Positions 1 through 6,997 of a stretch of DNA of 64,000 nucleotides are shown one piece after another (the first letter of the stretch is position 1; every line of letters begins with the position of its first letter). The position numbers were made by a program, and so were the translations under genes. The notes below the pieces were generated by a model, which did no database searches, had not been told where the DNA came from, and saw nothing but the letters and a program-made list of their open reading frames with translations. This DNA comes from PSRF01 sp051000815 (lineage in GTDB: Bacteria > Acidobacteriota > Blastocatellia > Pyrinomonadales > Pyrinomonadaceae): contig JBPCNX010000060.1 of NCBI GenBank assembly GCA_051000815.1, forward strand, positions 111,970 through 175,969, written 5' to 3'.

Positions 1-1
1 G

Positions 2-1261
2 TCACCGGACGGCGAGTTTCTTTCGTTTCTCTCGAAGTTTGAAAGAAATCGCGGTCTCTACGTTTGGTCCACCCGCGACACTTCTGGAAAGCGCTTACGA
101 TTCTTCCCTGGAGTCGAAGCACCATTTGCGTGGTCACCTGACTCTAAACGTATCGCTTATGGAGAAGACATCGTAAGCATTCTTGACCTAAGAACAGAGA
201 AAGCGAGGATTCTATTTCATACTTCAGGCTTTGGCCGTCCTCGATGGTTACCGGATGGAAATCACCTCTTGGTTTCTAACACCGTTGAGTTGCGGAGGAA
301 CCAGGACTCTCTAGATCTAGATCTGTATATAACTCCAGTTGAGCCGCGACATATTAAGCGGCTTACAGATGAGGGGATGGATGTTTCTGACATTTCTTCC
401 CCACCTAACGGTAAAGTCATCGCGTTTGTCGCTAACACAAAGACAAACGACGGAACTTCAAATTCGGGCGTCTACTCCATAAATCCCGACGGATCCAATC
501 TGCGGAAACTTCCCGTTGCGAGAATACAATCCGGGTGGTTCGCGTGGTCTAACGATGGGAGCGCAATTGCTTTCGTTAAGGAGATGACGAACTGTAAGGG
601 ATGCCGCCCTGGAAACTTACAGATTCAAGTAGCAAATGCGGACGGCTCAGATGAACACACGATTGTTAATGAGCCGGCCTGGAATTTTGCCCCGGCCTGG
701 CTGCCGGACGGCAAGAGCATCGTTTTTCTTTCGGATCGCAAAAATACTGATGGTGTCTATGTTACTGACATCAAAAGCAAGCGCACGCATCTCGTCGCCG
801 ACGTATCGGGATGGTTACCGAAACACTTAAAAGACGAACCGAACATAAGCGCCTCAATCGCATGGTCTCCGGACGCGACAAAACTTGCAACTGCATCAAT
901 AGGTGGGCGGCAGATCCAGGTTATCGACATTAAGAAACAGTCCGCCGCCTTTGGATTTTTTGGCATCGCACCCTCGCTGCTCAGTTGGACTCCGGATAGC
1001 CGACGAATTGCTGTGATGGACCTGATACACGGCATGGCCATGAATTCCATCACTCCATCTTACGTCTACTTAGTAGCGATTAATGCTTCAAGCAATGTCA
1101 CACTAACCCCAGCATTCGAAGATTACGCTCCGCACCTTTTCAGAATGGCCTGGAACCCAGACGGCAAGCGTTTCGCCTACAGCGGTATAGTGACTTTTGA
1201 TGCCGATGGTTCCAATAGGCGCTGGATCATAAGAGGAACTCGTCCGGCGTGGGTACAGTAG
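2..1261 (+). CDS. TolB-like PD40 beta-propeller protein (5' end outside window)
   Basis: The reading frame is open from base 2 and ends in TAG at 1261, so the start codon lies upstream of the window. The visible ~419 residues contain repeated blades of the PD40/TolB type: SPDG, WSPDSKRIAY, WLPDGKSIVF, WSPDATKLAT, WTPDSRRIAV and WNPDGKRFAY, each a short beta-strand unit. Such propellers act as secreted or membrane-linked protein-interaction modules, often fused to a kinase or DNA-binding domain at the N terminus. That N terminus is not visible here, so the full architecture is unknown. The first in-frame ATG or GTG at about 269 is internal to the propeller and should not be taken as the start. 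Confidence 0.85.
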   Translation, partial: SPDGEFLSFLSKFERNRGLYVWSTRDTSGKRLRFFPGVEAPFAWSPDSKRIAYGEDIVSILDLRTEKARILFHTSGFGRPRWLPDGNHLLVSNTVELRRNQDSLDLDLYITPVEPRHIKRLTDEGMDVSDISSPPNGKVIAFVANTKTNDGTSNSGVYSINPDGSNLRKLPVARIQSGWFAWSNDGSAIAFVKEMTNCKGCRPGNLQIQVANADGSDEHTIVNEPAWNFAPAWLPDGKSIVFLSDRKNTDGVYVTDIKSKRTHLVADVSGWLPKHLKDEPNISASIAWSPDATKLATASIGGRQIQVIDIKKQSAAFGFFGIAPSLLSWTPDSRRIAVMDLIHGMAMNSITPSYVYLVAINASSNVTLTPAFEDYAPHLFRMAWNPDGKRFAYSGIVTFDADGSNRRWIIRGTRPAWVQ

Positions 1262-1380
1262 CTTCGCGTTTAACAAAAGTGCTCAGTTCTTGCCGCATGA
1301 GCGTGACTTCCCACCCAATCCTTCAACGAAGGCGCACACATTCAAAGAGAGCGGTCCTTATGCTGGTCATCTGAGAATAT

Positions 1381-2076
1381 ATGTCTCCTATAGTGCGCCG
1401 CGCCGATGGCGTTACAATTAACCCGGGTGAGGTGTCAATCCCAATTATGAAAGAGATTGTTCGGGGAAAACTGAAAATAATTGGCACAGGCTTTTACGTT
1501 ACTCGATATGGAATGTTCCTCACTGCTAAGCATGTTCTCGATGAATTGATCGACAATGAAGGCGCGTTACCCCCAGTCGGCCTCGTCCTCCATATGGCCG
1601 GCGAAGATAGAGTTCTTCTTCGAGGGATTTTCTCGATTGCTCGACATACAGAGTTCGATGTTGGTCTTGGACAAGCGGATAATTTTCACGATAGCCATCC
1701 AAATGATCCTCTAATGAACTTACGAGGAACTTTGAGCACATCGGTCCCGCCTGTAGGCAGGCCACTTGTTACTTATGCTTATCCGGAAAATGAGGTTCTG
1801 GATTTCATAAGCTCAGAAGGAAACCACGCGATCAGAGGGGATTACTACGAAGGCAAGTTCTTAGAATATGTAACAACATCCGACAACCCATCCATCCCCT
1901 ACCCCCACTACTCAACCAGTATCGAGATCCGCGGTGGTGCGAGTGGAGGCCTCGTGTTCGATTACACTGGAAAGATTGTTGGAGTGAACTGCCGCGGATG
2001 GGATTTTCGGGGGGCGGAATTTGAAGGTTCAAATCTCTCTTCGATTCTGCCTCCGAATGGCGCTTGCCATGACTAA
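1381..2076 (+). CDS. trypsin-like serine protease, probably frameshifted near its 3' end
   Basis: A 231-residue protein with an S1-type catalytic triad visible as His51 (LTAKHVLDEL), Asp93 (FDVGLG) and Ser188 in GASGG. The more usual GDSGG is replaced by GASGG. No signal peptide is visible, so a cytoplasmic role, or an N terminus other than the one chosen, is possible. The Shine-Dalgarno sequence before the ATG is weak. The frame stops right after the last strand of the protease fold, whereas a second frame beginning around 2042-2057 continues with protein-like sequence to 2197. I infer one gene with a single-base frameshift near 2050. It lies just downstream of the propeller gene on the same strand. 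Confidence 0.8.
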   Translation: MSPIVRRADGVTINPGEVSIPIMKEIVRGKLKIIGTGFYVTRYGMFLTAKHVLDELIDNEGALPPVGLVLHMAGEDRVLLRGIFSIARHTEFDVGLGQADNFHDSHPNDPLMNLRGTLSTSVPPVGRPLVTYAYPENEVLDFISSEGNHAIRGDYYEGKFLEYVTTSDNPSIPYPHYSTSIEIRGGASGGLVFDYTGKIVGVNCRGWDFRGAEFEGSNLSSILPPNGACHD

Positions 2077-2197
2077 TCTTCCGGTTGTAGGGGTTCCCAA
2101 AATCAGTTGGGAGTACTCACAAATCCCGGAGGAAAGACGAATGGGAAGTTTGTCGTTCGCGGAATTGATTCGATTCGGCCATGTTCAGTGTCGTTAA
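2057..2197 (+). pseudogene. out-of-frame C-terminal tail of the trypsin-like protease
   Basis: In frame 2 an ATG at 2057 opens 46 codons ending in TAA at 2195-2197. The product reads like a protein: MALAMTNLPVVG, then SWEYSQIPEERRMGSLSF. It overlaps the last residues of the upstream protease frame, whose final residues look random. A single inserted or deleted base near 2050 would join the two into one protein of about 270 residues. It has no separate Shine-Dalgarno sequence, which argues against an independent gene. Confidence 0.5.
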
Positions 2198-2348
2198 TTG
2201 ATAAGGACAGAGAAAACGCCCAAAGTGATGAGCGTCGTGTGCGTCACAGCCTAAAAAGGTAGTGCGAGACCTGTTAAAGAAGCTAAACTGAGGCTGCTCA
2301 AACAGCAAACCGAGTCGCGGATAAGTCGCGAAGTTAGACAGGAGGCTA

Positions 2349-2435
2349 GTGAGGCAAAGTCAGCTAGAGTGACAGTCGGCCTAATCCTCAGTAAAATCAG
2401 AGTCCCGCACGGTCAGTTAGAGTGAGGTAAAGTCA
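2349..2435 (+). repeat. degenerate direct repeats before a tRNA fragment
   Basis: The gene-free stretch 2198-2439 contains AGTGAGGCAAAGTCA at 2349-2363 and AGTGAGGTAAAGTCA at 2421-2435 (14 of 15 identical). It also holds GTCAGCTAGAGTGA at 2358-2371 and GTCAGTTAGAGTGA at 2412-2425. The two pairs are interlocked, so this is a scrambled tandem repeat. No gene is recognisable in the stretch. Confidence 0.5.
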
Positions 2436-2439
2436 CGAG

Positions 2440-2490
2440 GACTGGCTTTTAACCAGTGGGTCGCAGGTTCGAGTCCTGCTCGGCTCACCA
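2440..2490 (+). pseudogene. 3' fragment of a tRNA-Lys (anticodon TTT)
   Basis: The sequence has a 5-bp anticodon stem ACTGG/CCAGT around the loop CTTTTAA (anticodon TTT) and a T arm GCAGG/CCTGC around TTCGAGT. It then has the 3' acceptor strand TCGGCTC, an A discriminator and CCA at 2488-2490. The matching 5' acceptor strand and the D arm are missing upstream, where the degenerate repeats lie. It is therefore a tRNA 3' half, as left at the far end of an element that integrated into a tRNA gene. Two shorter related fragments follow at 4945 and 9977. Confidence 0.7.
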
Positions 2491-2585
2491 CTATTCGCAA
2501 TAAGACTTAAGGGCACCATGCCCTTAAGGCAGACACACCAGCCGCACAACCAAACTAACCAATCTTCAAAGAAAGGAATACAGCC

Positions 2586-4325
2586 ATGCGACCCGTACGA
2601 GTTCTCCTAATTACCCTCGCAGTCGGTTCGACGTTGATTGGGTATCAGCATATTGCGTTCGCTCAGACCGACTCTGCAGCTCCTAACCACGTTCACTACA
2701 AACAATCGGCCGAACAGGACAAGCCTTCGCCAACGGGTGCCCTGGCGCCGCGCCTGCAGAACCTTGGCAAGCATGTGTTTCCCGTGACGACCAAGGGCAA
2801 GGAAGCACAGCTCTTCATCAACCAGGGATTTAATCTATCGTTTGCTTTCAATCATGCTGAAGCCGGTAGAGCATTCCGCGAGGCATCACGACTGGATCCT
2901 CAGTTGGCGATGGCTTATTGGGGCGAAGCGCTCGTCCTTGGTCCTAACATCAACGCAGCAATGGATCCGAACAACGAGCCAAAAGCTCACGAAGCGTTAC
3001 AGAAGGCTATTGCACTTAAGGCGAAGGCTTCGCCACGCGAGCAGGCCTATATCGACGCCTTGGCCGAGCGCTACTCAGGAAAGGCGGGGGAACGGCAAAC
3101 GCGAGACAAGGCCTATGCAGCGGCGATGCGCAAACTGCATGAACGCTTTCCTGACGATCTCGACGCGGCGGCGCTCTATGCAGAAGCGATGATGGACCTG
3201 CGACCGTGGGGATACTGGTCTCGAGATGGTCAGCCCTATGAAGGTACAGCGGAAGTAGTTTCACTGATCGAAAAGGTCATCGAGCGGAACCCTCTACATC
3301 CGGGGGCGCTCCACTTGTACATCCACTTGATGGAGTCAACCGAAAAGGTCGACAAAGCGGAAGCTGCCGCAGACCGCTTGCTCACACTCATGCCGGCTGC
3401 CGGGCACATGGTTCACATGCCCGCGCATATCTATCAACGCGTGGGGCGCTACGCCGACGCGGCGCGCAGCAACGAGCTCGCGATCCTGGCTGATGAGGAT
3501 TACATCACGCAGTGTCAGGCCCAAGGCCTCTACCCGATGGGTTACTACCCGCATAACATCCATTTCCTCTGGTTCGCTGCGAGCTTCGACGGCCGCAGCA
3601 AATTGGCGATTGAGTCGGCCCAGAAAACTGCGTCGAAGGTCCAGGATGAGACGCTGAAACAGGTTCCGCTGTTAGCGATATTTCGCGTTGTGCCTTACTA
3701 CGCGCTGACACGGTTTGGTAAATGGGACGAGATGCTGCGGGAGCCGGAGCCTCCGGCGTTTAGTCCGTACTCAAGAGGTATCTGGCATTACACGCGCGGT
3801 GTGGCGTTCGTGGCAAAGGGACAGCTTGATGCTGCCGATAAGGAGCTGGCGAAGGTAAAGGAAACGCTCAAGGATCAGACGCTTGATCAGCCACTCTTTT
3901 CACCGAACACGGGCCGCTCTGTGCTGTCGATCGCGCCGGAAGTGTTGGCGGGTGAAATCGCTGCGGCAAAGAAAAACTACGATGCAGCTATTGCGCATCA
4001 TGAGCGCGCGGTGAGATTGGAGGATGCGCTCGTCTATACCGAACCCGCGGAGTGGCACTACCCGCCGCGCCAGGCGCTTGGCGCGGTACTTCTGGAGGCC
4101 GGGCGTCCGGCAGAAGCGGAAACAGTTTATTGGGCGGACCTTAAGCGAAATCGCAATAACGGCTGGTCGCTGTTCGGATTGACCCAGGCCTTGAGAGCTC
4201 AGGGTAAGAAAGATGAGGCCACGCTGGTAGAAGCACGTTTCAAGAAATCCTGGGAGCGTGCAGACATCATACCCGCTAACTCTCGCTTCGGGCGGCAAAT
4301 GACTGCTCAAGCAATCAAGCAGTGA
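2586..4325 (+). CDS. secreted TPR-repeat protein
   Basis: A 579-residue protein with a signal peptide (residues 1-27, ending near AFAQ) followed by helical TPR-like repeats, for example around AFREASRLDPQLAMAYWGEA, LIEKVIERNPLHPGALH and AIAHHERAV. The motif HMVHMPAHIYQRVGRY near the middle is typical of a family of periplasmic TPR proteins found in Acidobacteria and Bacteroidetes. A good Shine-Dalgarno (AAAGGAA) precedes the ATG. TPR arrays bind partner proteins; no enzymatic residues are evident. The next gene starts 71 bases downstream on the same strand and probably shares the transcript. The precise role is unknown. Confidence 0.85.
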   Translation: MRPVRVLLITLAVGSTLIGYQHIAFAQTDSAAPNHVHYKQSAEQDKPSPTGALAPRLQNLGKHVFPVTTKGKEAQLFINQGFNLSFAFNHAEAGRAFREASRLDPQLAMAYWGEALVLGPNINAAMDPNNEPKAHEALQKAIALKAKASPREQAYIDALAERYSGKAGERQTRDKAYAAAMRKLHERFPDDLDAAALYAEAMMDLRPWGYWSRDGQPYEGTAEVVSLIEKVIERNPLHPGALHLYIHLMESTEKVDKAEAAADRLLTLMPAAGHMVHMPAHIYQRVGRYADAARSNELAILADEDYITQCQAQGLYPMGYYPHNIHFLWFAASFDGRSKLAIESAQKTASKVQDETLKQVPLLAIFRVVPYYALTRFGKWDEMLREPEPPAFSPYSRGIWHYTRGVAFVAKGQLDAADKELAKVKETLKDQTLDQPLFSPNTGRSVLSIAPEVLAGEIAAAKKNYDAAIAHHERAVRLEDALVYTEPAEWHYPPRQALGAVLLEAGRPAEAETVYWADLKRNRNNGWSLFGLTQALRAQGKKDEATLVEARFKKSWERADIIPANSRFGRQMTAQAIKQ

Positions 4326-4396
4326 TGGGATCATTTTGACGATCCATCCAAGGGTCGGCGCTAAACCTTTGACTGACTAATCAAATTGAGGAACCA

Positions 4397-4858
4397 ATGA
4401 AACGACAACTCCTTGTTACGCTCCTGATAGTCTGTGCCGCATCCACCGCGCCGGCACAGCAGTCTGTCCGCACGACAATCGAGGCAAACAACACGCAATT
4501 CGTCGAAGCCTTCAATAAAGGCGATGGAGCCGCGGTTGGCAGCATGTATACGATTGACGCGCGACTTCTCCCGCCAAACAGCGAGATCGTAGAAGGCCGC
4601 GCCAACGTACAAAAGTTCTGGCAGGGCGCGATAACTGCTGGTTTGAAATTGGTAAGCCTGGAAGCTGTGCACGTCGAGACACAGGGCAACATTGCGGTGG
4701 AAGTTGGGCGCTACACCATGACGGTTCCCGGAGCGGGCGGTATCACGACGACAGATAAAGGCAAGTATGTTGTGGTGTGGAAACGGGAGGGCCGAAACTG
4801 GAAGCTCGCAGTTGACATCTTCAACACCAACCTGCCGGCAGCAACTGCCACTCCCTGA
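4397..4858 (+). CDS. SnoaL/DUF4440-like secreted protein
   Basis: A 153-residue protein with a signal peptide (residues 1-20, cleaved near APAQQ) and a cystatin-like NTF2 fold. Family features are NNTQFVEAFNKGDGAAVGSMYTIDA near the N terminus, the FWQGAI helix, and a final strand with WKREGRNWKLAVDIFNTN. The family includes SnoaL-like cyclases, ketosteroid isomerases and many proteins with no known ligand. No catalytic dyad can be named from sequence alone. It is probably co-transcribed with the TPR protein just upstream. Confidence 0.85.
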   Translation: MKRQLLVTLLIVCAASTAPAQQSVRTTIEANNTQFVEAFNKGDGAAVGSMYTIDARLLPPNSEIVEGRANVQKFWQGAITAGLKLVSLEAVHVETQGNIAVEVGRYTMTVPGAGGITTTDKGKYVVVWKREGRNWKLAVDIFNTNLPAATATP

Positions 4859-4944
4859 ATGCCGGCGGCAACCATCGTCAAGAAGTCGATTATTGATGCG
4901 TAGGAAGATGCTCAGCTGTGAGGGTTCGAGCCGCCGACTTTCAT

Positions 4945-4973
4945 GGTCGCAGGTTCGCGTCCTGCTCCGCTCA
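4945..4973 (+). pseudogene. second tRNA T-arm/acceptor fragment
   Basis: The 29 bases match the 3' end of the tRNA-Lys fragment at 2459-2487 with two differences: one in the T loop (TTCGCGT instead of TTCGAGT) and one in the acceptor strand (CCGCTCA instead of CGGCTCA). The T stem GCAGG/CCTGC is intact. The upstream anticodon region is not a clean stem. It lies in the gap between the SnoaL-like gene and the small basic gene, in the same orientation as the first fragment. Confidence 0.6.
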
Positions 4974-5067
4974 AAACCTTTTAAAGACGAAGTCTCCGAA
5001 ACCTCTGACCAGAATTTGACTACACGGAGTAAAATGGGCCATCACGCAAGAAAGGAGGGTCATTACT

Positions 5068-5214
5068 ATGGCCGCACCCAAGAGTGGTGGTAAGCGCGTT
5101 CGAAGTGCCATAACAGGAAGGTTCCTGAAGAAAGGCGTGGCGAAAAGCAGGCCAAAAACCACTGTTGCTGAAGCTGTTAAGAAACGACGTAAGTCATCAA
5201 AGAAAAGGAAATAG
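5068..5214 (+). CDS. small basic protein with an R-S-A-x-T-G-R-F motif
   Basis: A 48-residue, strongly basic protein. The ATG at 5068 is preceded by a near-perfect Shine-Dalgarno (AAAGGAGGG, 5051-5059) at 8 bases. The core reads RSAITGRFLKKGVAKSRPKT followed by TVAEAV, then a lysine/arginine tail. This TGRF ... P-x-TTV motif recurs in many very small proteins of phages, plasmids and proteobacteria, mostly without assigned function. The charge suggests nucleic-acid binding, which is inference. It sits between a tRNA fragment and a structured RNA candidate. Confidence 0.7.
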   Translation: MAAPKSGGKRVRSAITGRFLKKGVAKSRPKTTVAEAVKKRRKSSKKRK

Positions 5215-5238
5215 ACTAACCTAATTAATGCTTTTGCA

Positions 5239-5264
5239 TTGACATATTTAAACCTAAGTACAAT
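5239..5264 (+). promoter_or_regulatory. candidate promoter for the small RNA
   Basis: A consensus -35 (TTGACA, 5239-5244) and a good -10 (TACAAT, 5259-5264) are present. The spacer between them is only 14 nt, shorter than the usual 16-18, so the -35 may be unused or the pairing may be fortuitous. Transcription would start near 5271, just before two hairpins. Confidence 0.35.
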
Positions 5265-5269
5265 CTCCG

Positions 5270-5376
5270 GCAATCAGCGTTATGGTTACTGGGGCGAGGA
5301 CAGTAACCGACAGAGGCCAAGCGTCTCCACCAACCGATATGAGGCCAGTCTCCAAAGGCTGGCCTTTCGGTTTTTT
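5270..5376 (+). ncRNA. candidate structured small RNA of about 105 nt
   Basis: Two stable hairpins lie in order. The first is a perfect 8-bp stem GGTTACTG/CAGTAACC (5284-5291 with 5301-5308) closing the loop GGGCGAGGA. The second, at 5334-5376, ends in six T and is a classical terminator. The 25-nt linker is unpaired and purine/C rich. A plausible promoter lies just upstream and no coding frame is convincing. Alternatively it is the structured 3' UTR of the small basic gene that ends at 5214. It matches no RNA family that I recognise. Confidence 0.45.
5334..5376 (+). terminator. intrinsic terminator
   Basis: Stem CCGA + AGGCCAG pairs with CTGGCCT + TCGG, with a small internal loop, and is followed directly by TTTTTT at 5371-5376. 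It would terminate the small RNA candidate and/or the upstream small basic gene. Confidence 0.75.
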
Positions 5377-5497
5377 AGGATGGGAAAGGGGTACTCCTCA
5401 GTTGTGGTTTGGGAACGTAAAAAGTCCCACGAAAAAGCCAAGTTTGTTTCAGCTGTGCAAAGTTATCCCCAATGAATGTTATCGGCTTCTAAAGTGA

Positions 5498-6364
5498 TCA
5501 CTCTGTTGAGTTGCCAGTTTCGGCAGCGAGCCGCTTCTCACACTCTGAGTTATAATCTCTTTCCCACATCTCCAATATCTTCTCCGGTGTAGTATTGTCT
5601 GGATTGTAATAACCTTTCCAATGGAGGCCCCAAGTGTGAGTTCTATCAGGCTTGGGTCGAGAAGAGGGGAGGGGCAATTGGACTATTTCAGGAATCCTCT
5701 TGTAGTCGGGAAAATAAATATTAATGAGTAATGCCCGTTGGCTGTCTGTCAGTTCTTCGAGCCTGCGTGTGAATTCATGTGTCGGTGAAACTTGTATCGC
5801 TTTTGCTAACTCTTCTTTACGAAACTCGTCACCGATATCCACCTTAAAAGTTATGATTCCGGGTTCTAGTTTTTCTGTCTTAGTTTCAATTTCTTTGCGA
5901 GCATTAGGAAAAAGTACCGAATCACTCGTTGCTAAGTTAGTAACAGCTTCTGACATCTCGCTGACGTTAGACATCGGACTCCCTATAAATTCTTGCCAAA
6001 TTGTATGGAAGGCCTTTGTCTTTTCATTATCGCTAGGGTGACAGCGTAACGCTAAAGCATTTACTTTCTTAACTGCCTCTTCGATATGCCGAACCTGTTC
6101 CGCCTTTGGCAACTCCTCGTGGTCGATTGAGATGAGGACCGAAAGACTGTTCACAACGTCTTGGAAGATCTCACGCCTTTCTCTTGACCGTTCCTGTTCT
6201 TCTTCTCTGATTCGTTTCGCTTTCTCCGCTGACTGTTCCCTTAACCACTTCTTATCCTCTCTCCTATCGGTAAACCAGGCACTTACGAACTGCGTTAGTA
6301 CAGGGCCAAGAATACCTACCGCACCACCAATGATAACGCCGATTAGAGTAGGGTCTATTTGCAT
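5498..6364 (-). CDS. membrane-anchored coiled-coil protein of unknown function
   Basis: A 288-residue protein. Residues 4-28 form one hydrophobic segment (LIGVIIGGAVGILGPVLTQF). A charged coiled coil follows at about 33-70, rich in KKWLREQ, RIREEEQERSRERRE. The rest is soluble and unrecognised. A Shine-Dalgarno (GGGAAG) sits 5-6 bases before the ATG. Base composition is clearly more AT-rich than the neighbours, which suggests acquisition by transfer. It is transcribed opposite to the genes on either side and follows a small ORF on the same strand. Anchored coiled-coil proteins of this layout occur near defence genes, but nothing specific supports that here. Confidence 0.7.
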   Translation of the reverse strand: MQIDPTLIGVIIGGAVGILGPVLTQFVSAWFTDRREDKKWLREQSAEKAKRIREEEQERSRERREIFQDVVNSLSVLISIDHEELPKAEQVRHIEEAVKKVNALALRCHPSDNEKTKAFHTIWQEFIGSPMSNVSEMSEAVTNLATSDSVLFPNARKEIETKTEKLEPGIITFKVDIGDEFRKEELAKAIQVSPTHEFTRRLEELTDSQRALLINIYFPDYKRIPEIVQLPLPSSRPKPDRTHTWGLHWKGYYNPDNTTPEKILEMWERDYNSECEKRLAAETGNSTE

Positions 6365-6492
6365 CTTGATCTTCCCTGTTGATAACTCATTTGACGGGTT
6401 ATATCAGCTTGCAAAACTTACTTAAAGGTCGCAAGTCTTATTAATACCCTTGTCGGGTAAATTATAAGGAGCGTATATACTCTTGTCTCGCC

Positions 6493-6612
6493 TTACGCCT
6501 GAAGAGCAGCAGCGTGACCCACCCTTTTGGCTTCTTTTGAATGTTTGTTTATTTCGTCATCGAGGTCCGAGTTGGGATGTGGGTTGAGATGTGGGTCAGA
6601 GTTTTCAGTCAT
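6493..6612 (-). CDS. small 39-residue protein, hypothetical
   Basis: An ATG at 6612 (minus strand) follows an AGGAG Shine-Dalgarno at about 7 bases and opens 39 codons to TAA at 6493-6495. The product is acidic and His/Asn-rich at the start (MTENSDPHLNPHPNSDLDD), then helical and basic (EINKHSKEAKRVGHAAALQA). It lies 128 bases upstream of the membrane coiled-coil gene in the same direction. I do not recognise the family. Confidence 0.45.
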   Translation of the reverse strand: MTENSDPHLNPHPNSDLDDEINKHSKEAKRVGHAAALQA

Positions 6613-6683
6613 TGGAATCTCCTGTTAGAGGCTCAGGATAAAGAGCCAGTATGACTTATAGACCGTCGATAAAGGGTGGGCAA

Positions 6684-6719
6684 TAAAAAACCGCCTTCAT
6701 AGCTTTTGTTACAAAGCGG
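6684..6719 (-). terminator. intrinsic terminator on the minus strand
   Basis: Read on the minus strand, ACCGCTTT and AAGGCGGT pair around a 13-nt loop and are followed by TTTTTTATT. It would stop minus-strand transcription entering from the right, before the 39-residue gene. Confidence 0.65.
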
Positions 6720-6997
6720 TCTTAGTCTAGGCAATTCCCCAATCAACTTCGGACTGCTTGATAGGCTGTGCGAATCGAGAAGCACTCACTGTCGTAATTG
6801 ATGCCCTATTCGGTTTTGTTGAGACTGAACTCGAAGAAAGGCCGTCCTTAGTTTTCCAATTTCTCGTTTGTTGGTTGCATGCGTAGCGCTTACAGAGAGG
6901 AACGACCTGAACCACTCTTCACTTGTGTCGAAACTCTCCAATCGTTTGCAAAAGGCGCTTCCCGATTTAGAATCTCTCCGAAAGGAACAATTAAAAT
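6720..6997 (+). other. gap with possible decayed coding sequence
   Basis: No intact gene. On the plus strand one frame reads REALTVVIDALFGFVETELE up to a stop near 6888. A second frame then reads LVSKLSNRLQKALPDLESLR toward 6990. Both look protein-like but have no start codon and do not share a frame, so this may be the remnant of a gene disrupted before the M1 peptidase. Confidence 0.25.

Noticed and set aside
6727..6915. A minus-strand 62-residue frame ending just before a terminator
   Set aside because: The residues are low quality and no ribosome-binding site is present; the plus-strand frames in the same place look more protein-like, though broken.
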